Of a stretch of DNA of 64,000 nt, positions 35,228 through 43,096 are shown piece by piece. Location: positions 4,507,250-4,571,249 of the forward strand of contig NZ_HG964446.1 in assembly GCF_000689255.1 (NCBI RefSeq). The letters run 5' to 3'. Position 1 is the first letter of the stretch, and each line of letters opens with the position of its first letter. The translations under genes and the position numbers were made by a program. The notes beneath the pieces were generated by a model. The model was not told the DNA's origin, did not search any database, and saw only the letters and a list, made by a program, of their open reading frames with translations. This stretch comes from Mycobacterium triplex. Lineage in GTDB: Bacteria > Actinomycetota > Actinomycetes > Mycobacteriales > Mycobacteriaceae.

Positions 35228-35964
35228 AGGTGGCGACCGCCGGTGATTTCCATGACCGTGCCGGTCATGTACGACGACAGGTCGGACGCCAGGAACAGCG
35301 CCACGCTGGCGACCTCGCTGGGCTCGCCGGCCCGACCCATCGGCACCTCGGCCACCTTCGAGTCCCAAATGCGTTGCGGCATAGCCTCTGTCATCGCGGA
35401 GCGGATCAATCCGGGAGCGATCGCATTCACCCGCACACCCAGGTAGGCCAACTCCTTGGCGGCCGCCTTGGTCATGCCGACGATGCCGGCCTTGGCCGCC
35501 GAGTAATTGGTCTGGCCGACCATGCCCACCTTGCCCGAAACCGAGGACATGTTGATGATCGCGCCCCGCTTGTTCTCCCGCATGATCGCCGCCGCCAACC
35601 GGGTACCGTTCCAGGTCCCCTTCAGATGCACGTTGATGACCTGGTCGAACTGCTCCTCGGTCATCTTGCGCATCGTCGCGTCGCGGGTGATCCCGGCGTT
35701 GTTGACCATGATGTCCAGGCCACCGAAATGCTCGACGGCGGTCTGGATCAGGGCCTCGACCTCCGACGACTGGGTGACATCGCACCGCACCGCGACCGCG
35801 ACGTCCTCACCGCCGAGCCGCTTGGCCACCACTTGGGTTTCCTCGAGGTTGACATCGCCGAGCACCACGCGCGCACCCTCGGCGACAAAGCGCTCCGCGA
35901 TGGCCAGCCCCAGTCCCTGCGCTCCGCCCGTGATCACCGCGGTCTGACCTGCCAACAACGACAT
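35224..35964 (-). CDS. SDR, 3-hydroxyacyl-CoA dehydrogenase/FabG-like
   Basis: 246 aa SDR. TGGAQGLG cofactor motif, GDVNLE after strand 2 (Asp favours NAD), NNAGITRD, Ser in NMSSVSG and the YSAAK pair. This is the FabG/3-hydroxyacyl-CoA dehydrogenase branch, which with the thiolase supplies the last two beta-oxidation steps of the module. ATG 35964 is preferred to ATG 35976, which overlaps the AAGGA ribosome-binding site. First gene of the minus operon. Confidence 0.88.
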   Translation of the reverse strand: MSLLAGQTAVITGGAQGLGLAIAERFVAEGARVVLGDVNLEETQVVAKRLGGEDVAVAVRCDVTQSSEVEALIQTAVEHFGGLDIMVNNAGITRDATMRKMTEEQFDQVINVHLKGTWNGTRLAAAIMRENKRGAIINMSSVSGKVGMVGQTNYSAAKAGIVGMTKAAAKELAYLGVRVNAIAPGLIRSAMTEAMPQRIWDSKVAEVPMGRAGEPSEVASVALFLASDLSSYMTGTVMEITGGRHL

Positions 35965-36016
35965 CTGGATCCACATCCTTCACTGTTTTCGCCACCATCG
36001 GGTACGTCTGAGGCAA

Positions 36017-36032
36017 ATATCATATTTGATAT
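36017..36032. promoter_or_regulatory. 16-bp palindrome, candidate GntR operator
   Basis: ATATCATATTTGATAT is a perfect 6+4+6 inverted repeat and the most AT-rich stretch in the region. It lies midway in the gap between the divergent SDR operon and the dehydrogenase operon. FCD-type GntR proteins bind short palindromes of this size; linkage to the GntR gene at 30934 is inference. Confidence 0.6.
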
Positions 36033-36085
36033 AGGATCCTGCCCTGGACCGGGGTATCCCGGCCCCGGAGAGGAGTGTGGAGCCC

Positions 36086-37279
36086 ATGGCCACCGCCGAA
36101 TACACCGCAGTCAGCGACGACGATTTCCGCGAGATCCTCGCTCAGACAAGGCAATTCGTGCGCACCGCCGTCGTCCCTCGCGAGCAGGAGATCCTCGACA
36201 CCGATCGCGTCCCCGACGACCTGCGCGACGAGGCCAAAAAGATGGGGCTGTTCGGCTACGCGATCCCCCAGGAGTGGGGCGGCCTTGGCCTGAATCTGAT
36301 GCAAGACGTCGAGCTGGCGATGGAGCTGGGCTACACGTCACTGGCGCTGCGTTCGATGTTCGGCACCAACAACGGCATCGCCGGGCAGGTCCTGGTCGGG
36401 TTCGGCACCGACGAACAGAAGTCCCGCTGGCTGGAGTCGATCGCGTCCGGCGACGTCGTCGCCTCCTTCGCGCTGACCGAACCCGGCGCCGGATCCAACC
36501 CGGCCGGTCTGCGAACCAAAGCGGTTCGCGACAACGACGATTGGGTGATCTCGGGCCAGAAGCGCTTCATCACCAACGCGCCCGTCGCCGACCTGTTCGT
36601 GGTGTTCGCGCGCACCCGCCCCGCCGACGATGACGGCCCGGGGATCGCCGTCTTCCTGGTTCCCGCGGACACGGCGGGCGTCGAGGTGGGCGTCAAGGAC
36701 GCGAAGATGGGCCAGGAAGGCGCGTGGACGGCCGACGTCAGCTTCACCGACGTGCGCGTCGGATCGGATGCGCTCATCGGCGGCAACGAAGACGTCGGCT
36801 ATCGGGCCGCGATGACCTCGCTGGCACGGGGACGGGTGCACATCGCCGCGCTGGCAGTGGGCATCGCGGCGCGCGCGCTCGACGAGTCCGTCGGGTATGC
36901 CGCCACCGCGACTCAGGGCGGCACGCCGATCGGGGACTTCCAATTGGTCCAGGCGATGCTGGCCGACCAGCAGACCGGGGTGATGGCTGGCCGCGCGCTG
37001 GTGCGCGAGGCCGCGCGGCTGTGGGTCGCGAACGAGGATCGCAGAATTGCGCCGTCGGCCGCGAAAGTCTTCTGCACCGAAATGGCCGGCAACGTCGCGG
37101 ATCTCGCGGTCCAGATTCACGGCGGCAGCGGTTACATGCGCGGCGTTGCCGTCGAACGCATCTACCGCGACGTGCGGCTGCTGCGGTTGTACGAGGGCAC
37201 CAGCGAGATTCAGCGTCTGATCATCGGTTCGAACCTGGTCAAAGCGGCGGGGCGAGCCACCACAACGAAGGAGCGCTAA
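36086..37279 (+). CDS. Acyl-CoA dehydrogenase
   Basis: 397 aa. FALTEPGAGSNPAG, WVISGQKRFITNA, IHGGSGYMRGVAVERIYRD and the catalytic Glu in YEGTSEIQRLII are all present. ATG 36086 has AGGAG 10 bases upstream; in-frame GTG 36077 is only one base from it. Divergent from the SDR operon; its stop shares one base with the following mycofactocin-type SDR. Confidence 0.92.
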   Translation: MATAEYTAVSDDDFREILAQTRQFVRTAVVPREQEILDTDRVPDDLRDEAKKMGLFGYAIPQEWGGLGLNLMQDVELAMELGYTSLALRSMFGTNNGIAGQVLVGFGTDEQKSRWLESIASGDVVASFALTEPGAGSNPAGLRTKAVRDNDDWVISGQKRFITNAPVADLFVVFARTRPADDDGPGIAVFLVPADTAGVEVGVKDAKMGQEGAWTADVSFTDVRVGSDALIGGNEDVGYRAAMTSLARGRVHIAALAVGIAARALDESVGYAATATQGGTPIGDFQLVQAMLADQQTGVMAGRALVREAARLWVANEDRRIAPSAAKVFCTEMAGNVADLAVQIHGGSGYMRGVAVERIYRDVRLLRLYEGTSEIQRLIIGSNLVKAAGRATTTKER

Positions 37280-38100
37280 TGGCGGGCAAGCTCGAGGGAC
37301 GAGTCGCTTTCATCACGGGAGCGGCGCGCGGCCAGGGCCGCGCCCACGCCGTGCGCATGGCCGCCGAAGGCGCCGACATCATCGCCGTCGACATCGCCGG
37401 CAAGCTGCCGAACTGCGTTCCCTACGATCCGGCGACGGAGGAAGATCTCGCCGAAACCGTCCGCCTGGTCGAGGAGACGAACCGACGCATCGCCGCCTCG
37501 GTTGTCGATACCCGCGACCTGGCGGCGCTGCGCAAGGCCGTCGACGACGGTGTCGCCGCATTCGGACGTCTGGACGTCATCGTGGCCAACGCCGGGGTCG
37601 CGGCTCCCCAGCCGTGGAACGAGATCACGCCCGCGGACTTCGCCGACGTGCTGGACATCAACGTGACCGGCACCTGGAACACCGTGATGGCCGGCGCGGA
37701 CAAGATCATCGAAGGCGGCCGCGGCGGCTCGATCATTCTGATCAGCTCGGCGGCCGGGGCCAAACAGCAGCCGTTCATGGTGCACTACACCGCCAGCAAG
37801 CACGCCGTAACCGGGCTGGCCCGCGCTTTCGCCGCCGAACTGGGCAAGCACTCGATCCGGGTCAACAGCGTTCACCCCGGCCCGGTGAACACCCAGATGG
37901 GCTCCGGCGACATGGTCGAGGCGGTGGCCAGGGCGATGGAAACCAATCCTGCGCTGGCGCACGTCCTGACGCCGTTTCTGCCCGACTGGGTTGCCGAGCC
38001 GGAAGAGATCGCCGACGCCGTGTGCTGGCTGGCCAGCGACGAGTCGCGCAAAGTCACCGCGGCCCAGATCCGGGTGGATCAGGGTTCCAGCCAGTACTGA
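37279..38100 (+). CDS. Mycofactocin-coupled SDR family oxidoreductase
   Basis: 273 aa. The opening GRVAFITGAARGQGRAHAVR with DIIAVDIAG is the signature of the mycofactocin-associated SDR subfamily, whose members bind NAD(H) non-exchangeably and pass electrons to the peptide-derived cofactor mycofactocin. NAG, Ser in LISSAAG and YTASK are catalytic. No mycofactocin biosynthesis genes are in the window. It probably oxidises an alcohol feeding the GntR module; that assignment of role is inference. Confidence 0.85.
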   Translation: MAGKLEGRVAFITGAARGQGRAHAVRMAAEGADIIAVDIAGKLPNCVPYDPATEEDLAETVRLVEETNRRIAASVVDTRDLAALRKAVDDGVAAFGRLDVIVANAGVAAPQPWNEITPADFADVLDINVTGTWNTVMAGADKIIEGGRGGSIILISSAAGAKQQPFMVHYTASKHAVTGLARAFAAELGKHSIRVNSVHPGPVNTQMGSGDMVEAVARAMETNPALAHVLTPFLPDWVAEPEEIADAVCWLASDESRKVTAAQIRVDQGSSQY

Positions 38101-38231
38101 CCCGCGCGCACCATCGATGGCGAAGACACGGCCGCGGCTCGGTCCCGAGCCACAAGTCGCGCCAACATCTTTCACGCCGACAACGGCGGATGCATCCGCA
38201 TATTGCCGATTGAATTCGCAGGTCGTTGTGT

Positions 38232-38258
38232 CGATGTGATGTGATACACATCACATCG
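38232..38258. promoter_or_regulatory. Large palindrome containing a perfect CRP site
   Basis: A perfect 12-bp-arm inverted repeat with a 3-base centre (CGATGTGATGTG / CACATCACATCG). At 38240-38255 it contains TGTGA-TACACA-TCACA, the full TGTGAN6TCACA motif bound by CRP/FNR-family cAMP receptor proteins (M. tuberculosis Crp/Cmr). The centre is 82.5 bases upstream of the likely leaderless start at 38330, a class I activator position. Confidence 0.75.
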
Positions 38259-38317
38259 TTATGCAACGTCGTGGGCGACACACCCACCCGGTGGAGCAAA
38301 AGACTAAGAGCGTTACT

Positions 38318-38323
38318 TATTCT
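38318..38323 (+). promoter_or_regulatory. Candidate -10 element for a leaderless FAAL mRNA
   Basis: TATTCT fits the mycobacterial TANNNT -10 and ends 7 bases before the A of ATG 38330, the spacing expected if transcription begins on the start codon. No Shine-Dalgarno sequence precedes that ATG. Inference from spacing only. Confidence 0.45.
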
Positions 38324-38329
38324 CTCAAC

Positions 38330-40180
38330 ATGGGACGGCCCCATTTGTCGATTGATGCTGTTAAGCCAGTAGCGGCTGACTTAAACGACTACATTCTCGA
38401 CGACGGCTCGATCGTCTTGCCCGACGGTTTGACGCTCACCTCGTTCTTCGATCAGAACCGTGCGGCATTTGGCGACCGCCCGTCATACCGGTTCATCGAC
38501 TACGCGAAGGAGCAGGACGGCCGCGTCCTCGAACTGAGCTGGAATGAGCTCTGGACCCGGGTCCGTTCGATCGGCGCCCGCCTCCAACAAGTCGCGAAGC
38601 CAAAGGATCGCGTCGCGATCTTGGCGCCCCAGGGCCTCGAGTACGTGGCATCGTTTTTCGCCGCCGTCCACGCGGGCAACATCGCGGTCCCGCTGTTCGC
38701 CCCGACCCTGGCCGGCCATACCGAGCGGTTGACCGCGGTATTGGCCGACGCGCGACCCGCCGTGGTGCTGACGACCACCGCGGCGGCCGAGTCCGTGCGG
38801 GAGTCGCTGCGGGCGCACCCGGTGGCGGGACGGCCGCGTTTGATCGCGGTCGACGCGATCCCGTCGTCGCTGGCCTCGATGTTCGTCGAGCCGACCATCG
38901 GCACCGACGACATCGCGTATCTGCAGTACACGTCGGGGTCGACGCGCAGCCCGGCCGGCGTGGAGGTCACGCATCGCGCCGTCTGCACGAATGTGCTGCA
39001 GATGATCCTGGCCGGCGACCTGCACCGCAACACCCACAGCGTGAGCTGGCTGCCGCTGTATCACGACATGGGACTGATCATGATCATGTTCCCGGCGTTG
39101 TGCGGTGGCGAATATCTGACGCTGCTGGATCCCATGGCCTTCGTGCGCCGGCCGTTCCGGTGGATCAAGGAACTGAGCACCGAAGCCGCCAACGGCCCGA
39201 CGTTCGCCGCCGCACCCAACTTCGCCTTCGAGTTGGCCGCCGAGCGCGGGCTGCCGCCCGAGGGCGTCGACATCGACCTGCACAACGTGGTCGGCCTGCT
39301 CAACGGCTCCGAGCCGGTGACAATTGCCGCCATCGAGAAGTTCACCAACGCGTTCGCGCCCTACGGCCTGCCCGCTACGGCGGTCAAACCGTCCTACGGC
39401 ATGGCGGAGGCGACGCTCGGAGTTGCCAGCACGCCCCCGCATTCGGGATACAACGCGGTCTATCTCGACCGCGCGGAACTCGCCGCGGGCCACGCGGTGC
39501 GCGTCGAGCCGGACGCCGAGGGTGCGGTCGCCTACGTGTCCTGCGGCCACCCGTTCCGTGACCTGTGGGCGGTGATCGCCAGCCCGGACGGCGGCGAGGT
39601 GCCCGATAATACGGTCGGGGAAATCTGGCTACACGGAAACAACATCGCCCGCGGCTACTTCGGACGCGAGGAAGAATCACACCGCACGTTCGGCAACAAG
39701 CTGCAATCGCGGCTCGAGCGGGGCAGCCACGCCGAAGGCGCGCCGGACAATTGCTACTGGCTGGCCACCGGCGATCTGGGTGTCTACATCGACGGCGAGA
39801 TCTACCTGACGGGCCGGATCAAAGATCTCATCATCATCGACGGTCGTAACCACTACCCGCATGACATCGAGACCACGGTCAGTCATTCGTCAACGGCCAT
39901 CCGCACCGGCTATGTGGCCGCGTTCTCGGTGCCGGCCGACGAATCCGACGGCGGTTCGGCCGAGCAGCTTGTCATCGTCGCCGAACGCGCCGCGGGCGTC
40001 GGTCGCGCCGATCCCGACGCGATCGCCGCGGCCGTACGCGCAGCGGTGGCACGCGAGCATCAGGTGCGGGTGGCCGACCTGCGGCTCGTCGCCGCCGGCA
40101 CGATTCCCCGCACCACCAGCGGCAAACTGGCCCGCAACGCGTGCCGGGCCGAGTATCTCGACGGCCGGTTCAACCGGTAA
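38330..40180 (+). CDS. Fatty-acyl-AMP ligase (FAAL, FadD32-like)
   Basis: 616 aa from ATG 38330. It has the FAAL hallmarks: QYTSGSTRSPAGVEVTH in the phosphate loop (TRxPxGV), LPLYHDMGL, APNFAFELAA, KPSYGMAEATL, GRIKDLIIIDGRNHYPHDIE and TTSGKLARNACR. FAALs stop at the acyl-adenylate and hand it to an acyl carrier or polyketide synthase; no such partner is nearby, so this copy is an orphan. An in-frame ATG at 38261 would add 23 residues but begins only 3 bases after the CRP palindrome. Convergent with the phosphotransferase. Confidence 0.88.
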   Translation: MGRPHLSIDAVKPVAADLNDYILDDGSIVLPDGLTLTSFFDQNRAAFGDRPSYRFIDYAKEQDGRVLELSWNELWTRVRSIGARLQQVAKPKDRVAILAPQGLEYVASFFAAVHAGNIAVPLFAPTLAGHTERLTAVLADARPAVVLTTTAAAESVRESLRAHPVAGRPRLIAVDAIPSSLASMFVEPTIGTDDIAYLQYTSGSTRSPAGVEVTHRAVCTNVLQMILAGDLHRNTHSVSWLPLYHDMGLIMIMFPALCGGEYLTLLDPMAFVRRPFRWIKELSTEAANGPTFAAAPNFAFELAAERGLPPEGVDIDLHNVVGLLNGSEPVTIAAIEKFTNAFAPYGLPATAVKPSYGMAEATLGVASTPPHSGYNAVYLDRAELAAGHAVRVEPDAEGAVAYVSCGHPFRDLWAVIASPDGGEVPDNTVGEIWLHGNNIARGYFGREEESHRTFGNKLQSRLERGSHAEGAPDNCYWLATGDLGVYIDGEIYLTGRIKDLIIIDGRNHYPHDIETTVSHSSTAIRTGYVAAFSVPADESDGGSAEQLVIVAERAAGVGRADPDAIAAAVRAAVAREHQVRVADLRLVAAGTIPRTTSGKLARNACRAEYLDGRFNR

Positions 40181-40187
40181 CGTCGGC

Positions 40188-41264
40188 TCAGCCGAGCAGT
40201 TCCAGCGTCCCCAGATCACGGACGGCCTGGCAGCCGCGGCTGAGCATGGCAAGGACCATGTCGTCACCGCGTTCGGTGGAGGTCGCGAAGGCGAACCCCA
40301 GGGCGGAGATCAGCAGCGCCTGCGGCATCCCGAGTCGGTAATCGCGCCAACATGTTTCGCGGTCGTAGCCGGTCACGCCATGCCCCAGCAGCGCGCGATG
40401 ATAGTCGTCGACGAGGTCTTTCTCGATTGCCGACCGCAGCTCCGAATTCAGGCTCGTCGCAGTGAAATACGCGAGATCCCGAGCCGGAAGGCCGACGCCG
40501 AGCGTCTGCCAGTCGACCACGCTCACCCAGGTGTGCGCCGGGTCGAACAGCAGGTTGTCCAGTCGGTAGTCACCGTGCAGCAGCGCGAAACGATCCCGCT
40601 CGACCGACAGCCATGGCGCCACCTTACCCATTGTCGCAGTGAAGGTTTCGCGGTCTTCGGCGCTCATTCGGTCACCCAGCTTTTCCAGGGTGATATCCGC
40701 ACTCATCTTCGCGACGTCGCCGAGGCCCTGCGCCCCGGCCTCGTCCGGGCGGGGAAACGCGAGCCCGGGCAGATCCAGCCAGAACGGGTCACACCAACTG
40801 GGCCCGTGCAGACCGGCCAGCGCCAGCACCGACAGTCGCGCCTGCTGCTCCCCGCAGCCCGCGATCTGGTCACCTTGCACCGCCGGCGCCTGGTCGGCCA
40901 GCAGCAACGCGTATTCCATGGCGTCGTCGGTGATTTGGCAGTAGAAGCAGCTCGGAGTCGGCACCCGCACGCGGTCGGCCACCGTCGTGTAGAACGCGCA
41001 TTCGCTGCGGTAGCCGATCACGACGCGGTCGCGCACGGTGTCGTCCTGGGCGGGCAGCTTGATCACGAAAGTTGCCGGCAGATCTCCGCGATCAGCGGCG
41101 TATTGCGCCGTCACGCGGTAGGTCGCCCCGGTCTGGCCCGTGCCGATGGGCACCACGTCGACGTGCGACACCTCGACGGGTGTGCGGCGTTCGCTCAGTG
41201 CGGCCGATAACCATGCGGGTGTCACATCGCCGGGGTACCGCGGAATCGACACCACAGCACTCAT
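40188..41264 (-). CDS. APH-fold phosphotransferase family protein
   Basis: 358 aa, aminoglycoside-phosphotransferase/ecdysteroid-kinase-like fold. The catalytic loop LLHGDYRLDNLLFD (Asp base, Asn metal ligand) and the metal-binding VVDWQT replace the kinase HxDxxxxN and DFG motifs; GTGQTGATYRV is the nucleotide loop and FVIKLP holds the ATP-binding Lys. Substrate is unknown; mycobacteria have many such paralogues next to acyl-CoA genes. GGAGG lies 11 bases before ATG 41264. Downstream of irtB on the same strand. Confidence 0.82.
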   Translation of the reverse strand: MSAVVSIPRYPGDVTPAWLSAALSERRTPVEVSHVDVVPIGTGQTGATYRVTAQYAADRGDLPATFVIKLPAQDDTVRDRVVIGYRSECAFYTTVADRVRVPTPSCFYCQITDDAMEYALLLADQAPAVQGDQIAGCGEQQARLSVLALAGLHGPSWCDPFWLDLPGLAFPRPDEAGAQGLGDVAKMSADITLEKLGDRMSAEDRETFTATMGKVAPWLSVERDRFALLHGDYRLDNLLFDPAHTWVSVVDWQTLGVGLPARDLAYFTATSLNSELRSAIEKDLVDDYHRALLGHGVTGYDRETCWRDYRLGMPQALLISALGFAFATSTERGDDMVLAMLSRGCQAVRDLGTLELLG

Positions 41265-41356
41265 AAGCAACCACGCCTCCAGGACTCAACCGGCTGACTG
41301 ACTGCTCAACTGTAAGGCATACGGCAAGAGCCGCCCGCCATGGCCTATTCGGCGAC

Positions 41357-43096
41357 TTACTCAGCGACTATGTGCCAGTCGGCGGCCTCGTGCTGCTGGC
41401 GCCAGAATTCGCTGAATCGGCCACCCGCGGCCAGTAATTCGTCGATCGAACCGTCCTCGGCCACCCGCCCGTTATCGACGAACAGGACGCGATCGGCGTG
41501 GCGGATGCTCGCCAACCGATGGGCCACGATCACGCGGGTACGCGCCCGCGGATCGGCGGTGAGCGCGTCGACCACCGCAACCTCGTTCTCGTTGTCCAGG
41601 GCGCTGGTCGCCTCGTCGACCAGCAGCACGGGCGCGGCCTTCAGCAGCGCCCGCGCGATGCTGACCCGCTGCCGCTCGCCGCCGGACAGCGCCGAGCCGG
41701 CCTCGCCGACGACGGTGTCCGCGCCGTCGGGCAACCGGGCGATCAGCTCGTCGACCCGCGCCAGCGCGACGGCCCGGCCGAACTGGTCGTCACCGGCCGT
41801 GGGGTTACCGGCGTAGACGTTGTCGCGGATCGTCCCACCGAACAGGTACGGGTGCTGGAAGACGACGCTGCTGACCGCGCGGCGCGCCTCGGCGTTCAGG
41901 GTGGCGGCGTCGGTGCCGTCGATGACGACGCGGCCGCTGGTCGGTTGGTGTAGCCCGGCGATCAGCGCCAGTATCGTGCTCTTTCCTGAGCCCGACGGCC
42001 CGACGATCGCGGTCGTGGTCCCCGGCTCCAGCGCGAAGCTGACCCCGTCCAGCACCGGCGTGCTGGCGCCGTCGTAACCGAAGGCGACGTCGTCGAATTG
42101 GATGCGCGGGGCGGCGGTGGTGTCGGGCAGGGCGGCGGTCCCGGCCGTCACGGCCGGTGCGGTGAGCACGCCGCGGATGCGGTCGAGGGTGGCGCGGGTG
42201 CTCTCCAGCGCGGGCGCCAACTCGCTGACGGTGGTGAACGGTTCCAGGTAGCGAGCGATCACCACGATCAGGGCGACCGCCTCGGCCACGGTCAGCGTGC
42301 CGTCCATGGTCAGCGCCGTGGTGGCCCCGGCCAGCGCGATCAGGGCGAGCTGGCTGGCGACGCTGAACAGCAGCTGGCCCGGGATCTGCATGCCGAGCAG
42401 CCGCATCGTCGCGCTGTGCTGCTCGGCCAGCGCGGAGCCCACCAGGCTGCGGGCCGGCTCGACCCGCCGCGCGGCGCGCAGCGCCTGCTGGGTCCGGGCG
42501 AACTCGATGATCCGTTCGGTCAGTGCGGTATTGGCGTCGCCGGCCGCCGCGTCGGCGCGACGCGTCAAGACGACCGTGGCCCACAGCGCCCCGAGCAACA
42601 ACGGCACACCGGCCAGCGCCGCGACGCCGAGCTGCCACGAGATTCCCAACAGCGCCAGGCCGATGACCGCGGGCAGCAGCACCGACGTCGTCAGCGGCGT
42701 CAGCAGGTTGACCACCAGGCCGACGAGCTCGGGGCCGGTTGCCGCAATCGCCTGACGCGCCGTCGCGGTGTTGTCGGCGGTGAACCAGTCCAGCCGTACG
42801 CCGGGTAGCCGGTCCGCCACGTCGTGTTGCGAATGGTCGAGCACCGCGAAGCCCAAGTCGAAACTGGTACGCGCGGTGATGGTATCGACGATCCATCCGG
42901 TCACCGTCGCGACGGTCAGCCAGCCCAGCCAGGCCAACGCGTGTTGCGGCGCGTCGCTGAACAGCGCCCCCACCAGCGGGACGAGCAGGACGGCGCCGAC
43001 CGCGCGCACGACGACCGAAACCAGCGCCAGCACCGCGTAAACGGTCAGCTTGGCGCGCCGGTGCGCCGGAACGAGGCTGATCCAGGTGCGAATCAT
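41357..43096 (-). CDS. irtB: Mycobactin importer, ABC transporter subunit IrtB
   Basis: 579 aa half-transporter: six-helix type IV exporter-like membrane domain (residues about 15-300), then a nucleotide-binding domain with Walker A GPSGSGKST, signature LSGGERQRV, Walker B LLVDEATSALD and an H-loop His in AHRLAS. With IrtA it forms the inner-membrane importer of ferric mycobactin/carboxymycobactin. ATG 43096 follows GGAGGG and overlaps the irtA stop (ATGA). Length equals the M. tuberculosis protein as I recall it. fabG2 is expected after irtB in M. tuberculosis but is absent here. Confidence 0.95.
   Translation of the reverse strand: MIRTWISLVPAHRRAKLTVYAVLALVSVVVRAVGAVLLVPLVGALFSDAPQHALAWLGWLTVATVTGWIVDTITARTSFDLGFAVLDHSQHDVADRLPGVRLDWFTADNTATARQAIAATGPELVGLVVNLLTPLTTSVLLPAVIGLALLGISWQLGVAALAGVPLLLGALWATVVLTRRADAAAGDANTALTERIIEFARTQQALRAARRVEPARSLVGSALAEQHSATMRLLGMQIPGQLLFSVASQLALIALAGATTALTMDGTLTVAEAVALIVVIARYLEPFTTVSELAPALESTRATLDRIRGVLTAPAVTAGTAALPDTTAAPRIQFDDVAFGYDGASTPVLDGVSFALEPGTTTAIVGPSGSGKSTILALIAGLHQPTSGRVVIDGTDAATLNAEARRAVSSVVFQHPYLFGGTIRDNVYAGNPTAGDDQFGRAVALARVDELIARLPDGADTVVGEAGSALSGGERQRVSIARALLKAAPVLLVDEATSALDNENEVAVVDALTADPRARTRVIVAHRLASIRHADRVLFVDNGRVAEDGSIDELLAAGGRFSEFWRQQHEAADWHIVAE

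Noticed and set aside
38261..38329. Longer N-terminus of the FAAL from ATG 38261
   Set aside because: It begins three bases after the CRP palindrome and has no ribosome-binding site; the extra 23 residues do not look like FAAL sequence.
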